A stretch of DNA of 12,751 nucleotides from positions 1 through 12,751 of the forward strand of contig DTVI01000009.1 of NCBI GenBank assembly GCA_012963655.1. Direction: 5' to 3'. Numbering within the stretch: the stretch's first letter is position 1; each line of letters starts with the position of its first letter. Shown piece after piece: positions 1-6,530 of this stretch. The notes under the pieces were generated by a model, which saw nothing but the letters and a program-made list of their open reading frames with translations, was not told the origin of the DNA and did not search any database. Source of the DNA: Sulfurimonas sp. (GTDB lineage: Bacteria > Campylobacterota > Campylobacteria > Campylobacterales > Sulfurimonadaceae). A program made the position numbers and the translations under genes.

Positions 1-160
1 AACTGATGTTTTCCAAAAACTGCTTTTTCCAGTCTTTTAAACTTTTAGGTAAAACTTCATATTTACTTGCAATTTCATTTATGGATTGCTCTTCTTTTAA
101 AACCTCTAAAACTAATTTAGCTTTGAAGTCTGCACTAAATGTCTTTCTTTTTACGCTCAT
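1..160 (-). CDS. IS3-family transposase OrfA, N-terminal 53 residues (partial)
   Basis: The minus strand from 160 downward encodes a 53-residue fragment beginning MSVKRKTFSADFKAKLVLEV and continuing with INEIASKYEV, then KSLKDWKKQFLEN. This is the N-terminal helix-turn-helix of the OrfA protein of IS3-family elements (HTH_Tnp_1 type), which binds the IS ends and is normally fused to the DDE catalytic OrfB by a -1 frameshift. The start ATG (160-158) has an upstream AAGGGATAAG stretch as ribosome binding site. The reading frame is open to the window edge, so intactness of the transposase cannot be judged. The plus-strand reading frames over the same bases are shadows. Confidence 0.85.
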   Translation of the reverse strand, partial: MSVKRKTFSADFKAKLVLEVLKEEQSINEIASKYEVLPKSLKDWKKQFLENIS

Positions 161-242
161 CTTCTTATCCCTTTTTTCTCTGTTTATATTTTATCATTTG
201 GAATAAGAAATCTAAATTAACTGGTTCTAGTTCTGGGGTTCA
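1..242 (-). mobile_element. Left end of an IS3-family insertion sequence (partial)
   Basis: The minus strand carries the start of a transposase OrfA about 80 bases inside a plausible IS end. Reading inward on the minus strand from 242, the sequence begins TGAACCCCAGAACTAG. It starts with 5'-TG, as IS3-family terminal repeats do, and several members begin TGAAC. The distance from that end to the OrfA start is typical for the family. The rest of the element, including OrfB and the other end, lies outside the window, so the terminus at 242 is inferred from this one end and no target duplication can be checked. Confidence 0.6.
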
Positions 243-512
243 TTATAAGAATCATTATAGATTAGTGATTATTTCGGTGTTAGAGTTATGTTTTACTTTG
301 ACGTTTAATATAAGGGTTGGGTTTGACCCGAAGGCTCTATTTATAAGCTTACAAAAGAAAAGTACTTATACGAAAGCTTTTATTCATTAGCAGACTTCAA
401 TATTATTAATTAAATTTCTTAATTATTGAGATTTATAACTTAGGCTAAAATAGTGTAGCGCATGATTCATATAGTATGTGTTATCATAGTCTATCTATAA
501 GGAATAAAAACT
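243..512. other. Intergenic stretch between IS end and lipoprotein operon
   Basis: No convincing gene was found here. A plus-strand frame stays open to 390 but has no start of its own, no ribosome binding site and no recognisable protein; it could be a fossil of a gene cut by the IS. The right-hand part (about 440-512) carries the upstream signals of the lipoprotein operon: a possible -10 TAAAAT at 446-451, preceded by GGC, and another candidate TATCAT at 482-487, then AAGGA at 499-503. Confidence 0.4.
446..451 (+). promoter_or_regulatory. Possible -10 box of the caspase lipoprotein operon
   Basis: TAAAAT lies 61 bases before the start codon of the first lipoprotein gene, and no -35 is evident. 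TATCAT at 482-487 is an alternative. Since the IS ends near 242, this promoter would have survived the insertion. Confidence 0.25.
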
Positions 513-1799
513 ATGTACCTTAAAATATTATTTTTATTAATTATGTTCTTATTTACAGCTTGCTCTACTAAAGAGTATAAGGCCGAATACCATATATCAG
601 AGCACCTACACCTTTCAGATTATAAATACATCATACTCCCTCAAAGAGCTGAAGCATATAGTTCTTACAGACTAAGTAAAAGTCAAATTGATTTAATAAA
701 CGATAACATAACAGAAGAAATATCAAAACTTGGAATGCACAAAATCTCTAAATATTTTTTAGAAGAAACTTCTAAAGAAAAGTTAGACAAGACCTTAGTT
801 GTACATATATCTGCAAGTAAAACACATAGAGGGGCTGGTTGGACAAGCATTAATATCACTTTAGCCCTAAATGATTACAACAGTAAAAAGTTAGTGTATA
901 TCGGCTTTGGGGATTATATGGGTATTTTAGGAGATGATACAGATATAGACAATGCCATAAAGATTTCTCTACGAGGCTTATCCCAACATAAAGCAAGCAC
1001 AGATTTATATAGCAGAAGTGAAGAAGCTACGAAATATGACTTAAAAGAGGAATTGCAATCAAGTACTCTACATCCATTAGATAGCACTAAATGGCTCTTT
1101 ATTATAGGAATAGAAGATTATGAATTTACAGCTTCTGTCCCCTACGCTTCTAACAGTGCAAAACAATTCAAAGAAGTAATGAAAAAAAGGCTTGGGATCC
1201 CAGAAAACAATATTAGAGCACTCATTAATCAAGGGGCCACAAGTGCTAAGATAAATTATAAGCTAAAAGATATGCTCAGAAGAATTAAAAAAGGGGACAG
1301 CATATATTTTTATTATAGTGGACATGGGATTCCTGTACCAGCTAAAAACAATGTTCCTTATTTATTAGCACAAGATATGAATCCAGCCTATATAGATGAT
1401 GATAGGTTTCAACTTCAAAATATATACAAACAACTTAGCAATTCCAAAGCCAGTAAGATCATAGTATTTGTAGACTCTTGTTTTAGTGGTGGAACTGATA
1501 ACCAAGCGCTTATTAAGGGTGTTGCAGCCATAAGAATAAAACCTAAGCAAGTTACATTTGATAAAAGTAAAATGCTTATTATTAGTGCGGGGAGTGGAAC
1601 ACAATACTCTAATAAATATGATCCACAGAACAATAGACTTTTCTCGTACTATCTAATGAGAGGTCTTATTCAAAACAATACTAATATTCAAAGCTTATAC
1701 AATTTTGTCAGATCTAATGTTCAAAAGAAATCTTATGAAATGGGCCCTTCTTATGAACAAGTTCCCGTATATGATGGTAATATTAAGTTAGGGCTATGA
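513..1799 (+). CDS. Caspase-like (peptidase C14) lipoprotein
   Basis: This is a predicted outer-membrane or periplasm-facing lipoprotein of 428 residues. The N-terminus is a lipoprotein signal peptide with lipobox FTAC (Cys17). Residues about 25-180 form an unrecognised domain. Residues about 192-425 are a caspase-fold (C14/metacaspase-like) domain, opening with KWLFIIGIEDY. The expected catalytic pair is present: His271 in YYSGHG and Cys323 in VDSCFSGG, so the enzyme is predicted to be active as a cysteine endopeptidase; caspase-fold proteases of bacteria usually cut after Arg or Lys, but specificity here is unknown. AAGGA at 499-503, nine bases ahead, supports the ATG start. The stop overlaps the next lipoprotein gene by four bases (ATGA), so the two are translationally coupled and likely work together. 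Substrate and role are not inferable from sequence. Confidence 0.85.
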   Translation: MYLKILFLLIMFLFTACSTKEYKAEYHISEHLHLSDYKYIILPQRAEAYSSYRLSKSQIDLINDNITEEISKLGMHKISKYFLEETSKEKLDKTLVVHISASKTHRGAGWTSINITLALNDYNSKKLVYIGFGDYMGILGDDTDIDNAIKISLRGLSQHKASTDLYSRSEEATKYDLKEELQSSTLHPLDSTKWLFIIGIEDYEFTASVPYASNSAKQFKEVMKKRLGIPENNIRALINQGATSAKINYKLKDMLRRIKKGDSIYFYYSGHGIPVPAKNNVPYLLAQDMNPAYIDDDRFQLQNIYKQLSNSKASKIIVFVDSCFSGGTDNQALIKGVAAIRIKPKQVTFDKSKMLIISAGSGTQYSNKYDPQNNRLFSYYLMRGLIQNNTNIQSLYNFVRSNVQKKSYEMGPSYEQVPVYDGNIKLGL

Positions 1800-2797
1800 G
1801 ACTACTGACTTTTACATTAATACACTTTCTTATCATAGGCTGTTCAGCCCCGAGTCTTATTCAAGAGCCAAAGTGGTATAGCCATCAACAAGTTCATTCA
1901 AAAGTAAAATATGAAGTACTTGGATATGGGCAAGGTAATACTCTAGAAATAGCAAACGCAAACGCAAAAGAAAAGATTGCCCTTTCTCTCAGTAGTAAAG
2001 TCACTAGCAGTTTTACACGTTCAATTACTTCTCATAATAATGCTTATGACAAACACAATAAATCCTATTTAAAAATAACAAGTGAATTAAAGCTACACAA
2101 GTTAAAGACCATCAAACAAGAGCAAAAAAATAACATTTTTTATGTCCTACTTAAGTACAAAAATCTTGACTTAGCTTATAAAATAAAAACTACTATTGGA
2201 GACTACACCTGTAATGAAAAAATAACAAGTCATTATCTACAAAATACACCCCTTATTAAAAAACTAACGGCTTCTCTTGGTTGTCAACTTAATTTCAAAC
2301 TCGATAGAAGAAATAAAGCATGGTACCTTAGCTATAAAGAATATCTTTTCTTACTTAATGATCGTGAATTTGAAGAACTTTATATAGCAGTAGCAAATGA
2401 TATACTTGAATTTAAAGCAAGCAAAATGGTGCTAAGGGATGGGGATAGATTTTATTTTACATTGAGTTCTAAAGAGGAAGGCTATGTAACACTTTTAAAT
2501 GTTTATGAAAATGGAATGGTTACTCTACTTCAAGCATCAATCCCTATTAAACAGCCCATACAAGTTCCTGCAAAAAACAGTACAAATTACTTTGAAGCTG
2601 GATTAATCAAAGAAAATGAAAATACTTATGATTTATATCTAGCAATTTTCACAAAACAAGCACTTGATATGAGCAGGTTTGAATATGCTCATGAAGAATT
2701 ATCCCAAAGTGAATTAGCCCATAAATTCAATGAACTAATCAATATAATCAGTAAATATGAATACAGCTCTATACTACTTAGAACAAAGGTAAAGTAA
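1796..2797 (+). CDS. LPP20-like/DUF4384-like lipoprotein, partner of the caspase lipoprotein
   Basis: This is a 333-residue predicted lipoprotein. The signal peptide ends in lipobox IIGC (Cys16). Residues about 25-130 (PKWY, then GYGQGNTLEIANANAKEKIA) resemble the LPP20/FlgT-N type fold found in many Campylobacterota lipoproteins. Residues about 205-290, with RDGDRFYFTLSSKEEGYVTL followed by NVYENGMVTLL, look like the DUF4384 domain, which in many bacteria is fused to or encoded beside caspase or kinase domains. Two cysteines in the middle (139, 163) could form a disulfide. The gene starts inside the stop codon of the caspase gene (ATGA overlap), so the pair forms one operon. I infer a regulatory, anchoring or sensor role for the protease; there is no direct evidence. 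Domain names are recognised by pattern and should be confirmed by profile search. Confidence 0.75.
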   Translation: MRLLTFTLIHFLIIGCSAPSLIQEPKWYSHQQVHSKVKYEVLGYGQGNTLEIANANAKEKIALSLSSKVTSSFTRSITSHNNAYDKHNKSYLKITSELKLHKLKTIKQEQKNNIFYVLLKYKNLDLAYKIKTTIGDYTCNEKITSHYLQNTPLIKKLTASLGCQLNFKLDRRNKAWYLSYKEYLFLLNDREFEELYIAVANDILEFKASKMVLRDGDRFYFTLSSKEEGYVTLLNVYENGMVTLLQASIPIKQPIQVPAKNSTNYFEAGLIKENENTYDLYLAIFTKQALDMSRFEYAHEELSQSELAHKFNELINIISKYEYSSILLRTKVK

Positions 2798-3055
2798 TTC
2801 AGCTGTAGATTTTCTCTTAGAAAGGTGACTTATTTAGTAAAATATTTGGATCTGAAAAATCCGGGGACACGATACCTATTTACTCTTATATCGTCCAGCT
2901 TTTTTGGTTTTAAATCTCCTTCAAAACACACCCCCACAACTGAATCTCTACTTTTCACTATCTTTGATATATTCAATAGACAAAAAATCATTATGCCTTA
3001 GTGATAATTATGATATTAAAATGATGTTTACTTTAACATTTAGTACAAGGAATAT
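2798..3055. other. Intergenic region after the lipoprotein operon
   Basis: Apart from the hairpin at 2863-2903, no coding signal was found. The stretch around 3000-3025 is rich in TGATAAT/TGATATT-like hexamers and probably holds the promoter of the small gene that begins at 3059; none stands out enough to call alone. Confidence 0.4.
2863..2903 (+). repeat. REP-like imperfect hairpin, GGGGACACGATACC type
   Basis: GGAC-AC-GATA at 2865-2874 pairs with TATC-GTCC at 2889-2896, leaving a two-base bulge and a 14-base loop; AGC and a run of six T follow. The left arm GGGGACACGATACCTATT resembles short repeats I associate with REP/RAYT (TnpA-REP) elements in other proteobacteria. A single copy plus T-run could serve as the terminator of the lipoprotein operon that ends 65 bases before it. 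No RAYT gene is visible in the window. Confidence 0.35.
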
Positions 3056-3058
3056 ATG

Positions 3059-3230
3059 ATGTCTATTGAAGAAATTGAATTTGAGTTAGAAATGGCAGGA
3101 ATAAATAGAAATGAAAAAATTAAATTACTATCCTTTATTAGAAGAACTAGCTTTTATGCAAAAGCTCTTGAAAGATAAAAAACTAATGTTAATGGGGTAT
3201 GCAGCTATTTATAATGATGACGAAGAATAA
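3059..3230 (+). pseudogene. Small unknown protein gene, probably frameshifted
   Basis: AAGGA at 3047-3051 precedes two consecutive ATGs (3056, 3059); the second has the better spacing. The first frame reads MSIEEIEFELEMAGINRNEK, then IKLLSFIRRTSFYAKALER and stops at 3178. Removing one A in the GAAAGAT at 3170-3176 would continue it as KALEDKKLMLMGYAAIYNDD plus EE and a stop at 3228-3230, giving a coherent acidic 56-residue protein. The reading in the second frame is good protein-like sequence with a natural-looking acidic end, so I favour a single-base insertion in a once intact gene. The alternative is two real overlapping mini-genes, the second starting at an ATG near 3112. Function is unknown. 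Confidence 0.5.
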
Positions 3231-3241
3231 GAAAAATACTG

Positions 3242-3247
3242 TATAGT
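3242..3247 (+). promoter_or_regulatory. -10 box upstream of aroK
   Basis: TATAGT sits in the 20-base block 3237-3256 that is repeated with two changes upstream of the MATE gene (4368-4387). A transcript starting about seven bases later would give aroK a leader of roughly 45 bases. No -35 is evident, as is usual for this phylum. Confidence 0.45.
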
Positions 3248-3297
3248 CATGCTTATAATAAAAAAAACAAATGAACATATTATAGAAGAGGTAGAAA

Positions 3298-3804
3298 TTG
3301 GTATATGAGAATATAGTATTAATAGGCTTTATGGGAAGTGGTAAGACTAGTGTGGGTAAGTCTCTCGCAAGGCAACTTCATAAAGATTTTGTGGATGTTG
3401 ATAGCGTTATTGAAAAAGAGCAAGGCACTAGTATTACTGATATTTTTGCGAGCAAGGGTGAAGAATATTTTCGTGGCCTTGAGCAAAAATGTATTAATGA
3501 GTTAACACAAAAGAAAGGTCAAGTGATTGCTACAGGTGGTGGTGTTCCAATACACAGTACTATCTCAGAAAAATCTCTTATAGTTTATATAGATGCTGAC
3601 TTTGATGTTATTGTAAATCGTTTACCAAAAAAGGAACGTGATAAGCGGCCTCTGTTTAATGATGAAGCGAAGGCAAGAGCTTTGTTTGATGCACGTAAGG
3701 ACACATATAAGGCACTCGCGACTTTTAGTGTTGATGCAAACCAAAAAATACCGACTTTTATACATGTTATCGTCGATTATGTTCTAGATCGTAGAGTTTT
3801 GTAA
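3298..3804 (+). CDS. aroK: Shikimate kinase
   Basis: This cytoplasmic enzyme phosphorylates shikimate at the 3-hydroxyl with ATP, the fifth step of the chorismate pathway to aromatic amino acids, folate and quinones. The 168-residue length is normal. Walker A is GFMGSGKT at residues 10-17; shikimate-binding residues are D33/D35 in DVD, R59 in YFRG, the Gly triplet 80-82 in ATGGGV, and R133 in ARKDTY; the lid carries R117 in KRPL. The start is TTG at 3298, supported by GAAGAGGT at 3285-3292 five bases ahead; an ATG at 3271 in the same frame runs into a stop. It is preceded by its own probable promoter and is convergent with the hemerythrin gene, with three bases between the two stops. Confidence 0.95.
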   Translation: MVYENIVLIGFMGSGKTSVGKSLARQLHKDFVDVDSVIEKEQGTSITDIFASKGEEYFRGLEQKCINELTQKKGQVIATGGGVPIHSTISEKSLIVYIDADFDVIVNRLPKKERDKRPLFNDEAKARALFDARKDTYKALATFSVDANQKIPTFIHVIVDYVLDRRVL

Positions 3805-3807
3805 GGT

Positions 3808-4233
3808 CTATTTTTCTTGCATTTTTTTCGCAAGGTAAGCAGCCGTTGGGGCGTCTACTGTGTTAACATGAAGAACAATCCATTCAGGTGTTCTACGTAT
3901 AAAATTAGTTATTTTATTAATATCTTCATATCTTTTCCAGTATTTTATGGCGTTATCAAGCTCTTCTAAAAACATGGCATGCGCTGTTTTATGCATATCA
4001 TATGATGGAAAATTATATTCTTGCATCAAACGTTCTTCATTTGCAAAGTGCTTATGAACATGTTCAATATACTCATCTATCTTTTCTACGAGTTCTTCTT
4101 GTGTTGCTTCACCTCTATCATAAAATATAGCAAGCTTATCAATTGCATTTAGAATTTCAATCTCATTTTCGTGTATTTCTTGCATCTCTTCCACGCTCAT
4201 ATCTTCTACCTGCTCAATATAAATTAATGCCAA
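3808..4233 (-). CDS. Bacteriohemerythrin
   Basis: This is a 141-residue cytoplasmic four-helix protein that binds O2 at a non-heme di-iron centre; in Campylobacterota such proteins are thought to buffer or sense oxygen in microaerobic cells. All seven expected iron ligands can be placed: His21, His62 and Glu66 (HFANE), His81 and His85 (HKTAH), His122 and Asp127 (HVNTVD). It is a single-domain protein without a signaling partner domain. The start is TTG at 4233, backed by AGGAGT (4243-4238) five bases upstream. It is transcribed toward aroK and divergently from the MATE gene. NO or oxygen sensing roles are inference. Confidence 0.93.
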   Translation of the reverse strand: MALIYIEQVEDMSVEEMQEIHENEIEILNAIDKLAIFYDRGEATQEELVEKIDEYIEHVHKHFANEERLMQEYNFPSYDMHKTAHAMFLEELDNAIKYWKRYEDINKITNFIRRTPEWIVLHVNTVDAPTAAYLAKKMQEK

Positions 4234-4252
4234 GGGAACTCCTTTTTTATTT

Positions 4253-4258
4253 ATTATA
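4253..4258 (-). promoter_or_regulatory. -10 box of the bacteriohemerythrin gene
   Basis: TATAAT on the minus strand lies 20 bases before the TTG start. It would give a very short leader that begins just ahead of the AGGAGT ribosome binding site, so an alternative promoter further upstream remains possible. Confidence 0.4.
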
Positions 4259-4372
4259 GTATGAAACTACAAGTAACATATTGACTTATGTCATTATTTA
4301 AATAATACCTATTATTTTTATATAAGAACTCAGACTACTTAAATACCTAACACCACATAAAGAGTATTACAG

Positions 4373-4378
4373 TATAGT
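4373..4378 (+). promoter_or_regulatory. -10 box abutting the MATE start codon
   Basis: TATAGT ends seven bases before the ATG at 4386. The surrounding 20 bases match 3237-3256 at 18 positions, which supports a real promoter core. With the usual -10 to start distance, transcription would begin at or next to the A of the ATG, so the mRNA would have little or no leader. Confidence 0.45.
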
Positions 4379-4385
4379 CACGCTT

Positions 4386-5768
4386 ATGAAACAAAATAAT
4401 AAACTACCTAGCAATAAACTACCTAAAAATGAACTCCTTACAAAAGACATTAAACAATTAATCTTGCAAATCGCTATTCCTTCAAGTATAGGGATGTTTT
4501 TTAATACTATGTATAATGTTGTGGATACATTTTATATAGGTCAAATATCCACCGAAGCTATTTCTGCACTTACTTATAGTTTTATGGTTTTCTTTATGCT
4601 CTTATCTATAAGCTTTGGGTTATCATCTGCAATTACTGCTTACGTGGGTGGAGCACTTGGTAAGCACAAGAGAAAGATGGCACAAGTTTATGCGACAAAC
4701 GGCATAAGTTTATTTATATTTACCTCTTTTTTCTTATCTATTATAAGCTTTTTACTTTTAGAATATATATTTGTTTTAATGGGCGCTACCGGTAAGGTCT
4801 TAGAATATTCCCTTGAATACACATACATAATACTTCTTGGAATTATTCCTATGCTTATAGGCTTAGGTGCCAATGCCGTCTTAATATCTCTAGGAGATAC
4901 AAGAAGTTATAGAAACATTTTGATAATTGGGTTTATTTTAAATCTTATTCTTGATCCCTTGTTTATATATGGTTTTTATTTTATACCTGCACTTGGAATT
5001 AGTGGGGTTGCCCTTGCAACTGTTTTAATTCAGTACATTACACTTATGTATATGCTATACAAACTTTATAAAACAAAGCTTTTTGACTTATCTATATTTT
5101 TCAAATCCACTCCTAATATAAAAGCTTTTAAACAATTAGCCAAACAAGCTATTCCTACCAGTATAAATATGTTTTTAGGTTCTTTAGGAAGTATAATTAC
5201 TATGTATTTTGTATCTGCCTATGGATTTAAAGCAGTTGCTGCATTTGGTATAGGATATAGGGTTGAACAAATCATCTTACTCCCAATGCTGGGGCTAAAC
5301 ACCGCCGTTATATCAATAGTATCTAATAATTTTGGTGCTAAAAATTTCAACCGTATTGATGAAGTCATACATCAAGCATTAAAATACGGATATATAATGA
5401 GTGCCATAGGCGTAGTTCTAATAGCACTCTTTGGTAAGTATATGATTATGGTCTTTGATACAGACTTAGAAGTGATAGATATTGCATACACGTATATAAT
5501 CTTTGAGAGTTTTATATTCTTTTCATTTATAACCTTATTTATATCAACGTCTACACTTCAAGGCATTAAAAACCCTTTTATAATTCCTTATATTAGTTTT
5601 TATAGACAGATATTTATGCCTGTTATTTTCTTTTTCTTGGTTGTAAATGTTTTTAACTTAGATATTATATATTTATGGATAAGTATGTTAATTATTATTT
5701 CTTCTGCGGCAATTTATATCAAACTATATGTCAAGAAACAATTAGCATTAGCTAAATCAAAAGCCTAA
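4386..5768 (+). CDS. MATE-family multidrug/Na+ or H+ antiporter
   Basis: This 460-residue inner-membrane protein has twelve predicted hydrophobic segments in two homologous halves (about residues 20-235 and 245-450), the normal MATE size. Conserved MATE features include IAIPSSIGMFFNTMYNVVDT (Asp47) and NLILDPLFIYG (Asn186, Asp190) in the N-half, and GIGYRVEQIILLPMLGLNTA and NNFGAKN in the C-half. It is expected to export cationic drugs or other organic cations in exchange for Na+ or H+; the natural substrate is unknown. The start has no ribosome binding site and sits seven bases after a -10 box, which suggests leaderless translation. The hydrophilic N-terminus contains a tandem 15-base repeat encoding NKLPS/NKLPK. 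It is divergent from the hemerythrin gene and appears monocistronic. Confidence 0.92.
   Translation: MKQNNKLPSNKLPKNELLTKDIKQLILQIAIPSSIGMFFNTMYNVVDTFYIGQISTEAISALTYSFMVFFMLLSISFGLSSAITAYVGGALGKHKRKMAQVYATNGISLFIFTSFFLSIISFLLLEYIFVLMGATGKVLEYSLEYTYIILLGIIPMLIGLGANAVLISLGDTRSYRNILIIGFILNLILDPLFIYGFYFIPALGISGVALATVLIQYITLMYMLYKLYKTKLFDLSIFFKSTPNIKAFKQLAKQAIPTSINMFLGSLGSIITMYFVSAYGFKAVAAFGIGYRVEQIILLPMLGLNTAVISIVSNNFGAKNFNRIDEVIHQALKYGYIMSAIGVVLIALFGKYMIMVFDTDLEVIDIAYTYIIFESFIFFSFITLFISTSTLQGIKNPFIIPYISFYRQIFMPVIFFFLVVNVFNLDIIYLWISMLIIISSAAIYIKLYVKKQLALAKSKA
4398..4425 (+). repeat. Tandem 15-base repeat in the MATE N-terminus
   Basis: AATAAACTACCTA occurs at 4398-4410 and again at 4413-4425, in frame, giving two copies of NKLP near residues 5-14. 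It looks like a recent slippage duplication in the non-membrane N-terminal tail. Confidence 0.75.
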
Positions 5769-5790
5769 AGCTATTATTACACTATTTAGC

Positions 5791-5796
5791 TATAAT
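5791..5796 (+). promoter_or_regulatory. -10 box of the small two-gene operon
   Basis: A consensus TATAAT lies 48 bases before the ATG at 5844, in the gap after the MATE stop, and AGGAAG follows at 5834-5839. This supports a transcription unit separate from the MATE gene. Confidence 0.55.
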
Positions 5797-5843
5797 CTCA
5801 AAAATAATTAGCTCTAATAAATATTTCAAAAATAGGAAGAAAA

Positions 5844-6164
5844 ATGTTCCCAGGTAAAAAAGTAAGAACAGGCTTTACAATGAAGGTTGAGGGTGTACAC
5901 CTTACTCTTCCAGACTTACATACTGTAGCAGCAGAATTAGGAATTGCAACTAGAGATGTGCTTACAAAAGATGGAATACTTACCATTTACAACACATCAG
6001 ACACATGTCAAGAAATTATAGATGGCAATACCTTAGCTACATTTGTTTCAATGGCATTAGATATCTCAGCTGAAGATATTAGTGAGATCACTGAAACAGT
6101 AGAAGTACCTGTAAAAATAGAGTTTGACCCTAGCGATTTTGAAGATGACGAGGATGATGACTAA
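5844..6164 (+). CDS. Unknown conserved-looking small protein with acidic tail
   Basis: This is a 106-residue cytoplasmic protein that I cannot assign to a named family. It has no signal peptide or membrane segment. A central stretch, VAAELGIATRDVLTKDGIL at about residues 28-46, has a pattern loosely like a helix-turn-helix, and the last dozen residues (FDPSDFEDDEDDD) are almost all acidic, as in some nucleic-acid-mimic or chaperone-binding tails. The start is supported by AGGAAG at 5834-5839, four bases ahead. Its stop shares one base with the next start (TAATG), so the two are translationally coupled. The gene-like codon use and good signals make it a real gene; function is unknown. Confidence 0.75.
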   Translation: MFPGKKVRTGFTMKVEGVHLTLPDLHTVAAELGIATRDVLTKDGILTIYNTSDTCQEIIDGNTLATFVSMALDISAEDISEITETVEVPVKIEFDPSDFEDDEDDD

Positions 6165-6406
6165 TGACACAATTACAAGAAAACTTTCTTAATGAACTTA
6201 AGAGTAACCCAAAATTCACAACAGCTGAATATGCCGTAATATATAATAAGCATATTCAAATAGCTATACAAGATGAAGAAAAAAATGGTGCAGATGAGCA
6301 TCGAGCAAAGGCAATGGGTAATTATTATACTGTTGCTGTCTTATCTAACTTTATAGCTAATGAAAACAAACTTTCTCGAATTATTGCCGCTAAAGAGAGG
6401 TTATAG
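6164..6406 (+). CDS. Unknown small protein coupled to the preceding gene
   Basis: This is an 80-residue, probably helical, soluble protein (MTQLQENFLNELKSNPKFTT at the start) that I do not recognise. It has no cysteine and no membrane segment. The start ATG overlaps the preceding stop by one base, so it depends on translation of the upstream gene and probably shares its role. A weak hairpin right after the stop (6405-6422) may end the transcript. Confidence 0.7.
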   Translation: MTQLQENFLNELKSNPKFTTAEYAVIYNKHIQIAIQDEEKNGADEHRAKAMGNYYTVAVLSNFIANENKLSRIIAAKERL

Positions 6407-6432
6407 AAGGCTTAGCACTTCTTTCCCCCTTT
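6405..6432 (+). terminator. Weak hairpin at the end of the small operon
   Basis: AGAAGGC at 6405-6411 pairs with GC-A-CTTCT at 6415-6422 with one bulged A and a three-base loop, then TTCCCCCTTT. The T-run is interrupted, so this is at best a weak intrinsic terminator. Confidence 0.3.
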
Positions 6433-6495
6433 GAACAATAGCTTTGTCTTTTATCCGCGATCTAGCCCCTATATCCCCCCACTGAATGAGGTTCT

Positions 6496-6530
6496 ACTTT
6501 TGGCACTAGTCTAGGTAGTTTTCCAAAAGT
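6496..6530 (-). terminator. Inverted repeat over the thiD stop codon
   Basis: ACTTTTGG at 6496-6503 and CCAAAAGT at 6523-6530 form a perfect eight-base stem around the TAG stop of thiD. There is no T-run on the minus strand side, so it may protect the 3' end of the mRNA rather than terminate. Confidence 0.3.

Noticed and set aside
139..390. Plus-strand open frame of 83 codons over the IS end
   Set aside because: It overlaps the transposase start, has no ribosome binding site and no recognisable protein; likely a shadow or fossil.
1365..1633. Minus-strand frames inside the caspase gene
   Set aside because: They lie antisense to a well-supported coding region with catalytic motifs.
3815..3840. 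CTTGC/GCAAG hairpin as an aroK terminator
   Set aside because: The T-run sits in the loop and not after the stem, and the stem lies within the hemerythrin coding end.
4688..4873. Minus-strand frame inside the MATE gene
   Set aside because: Shadow of a conserved membrane-protein gene, with no start signals.
5798..5986. Minus-strand frame over the 5844 gene
   Set aside because: The plus-strand gene has promoter, ribosome binding site and coupling to the next gene; this frame has none.
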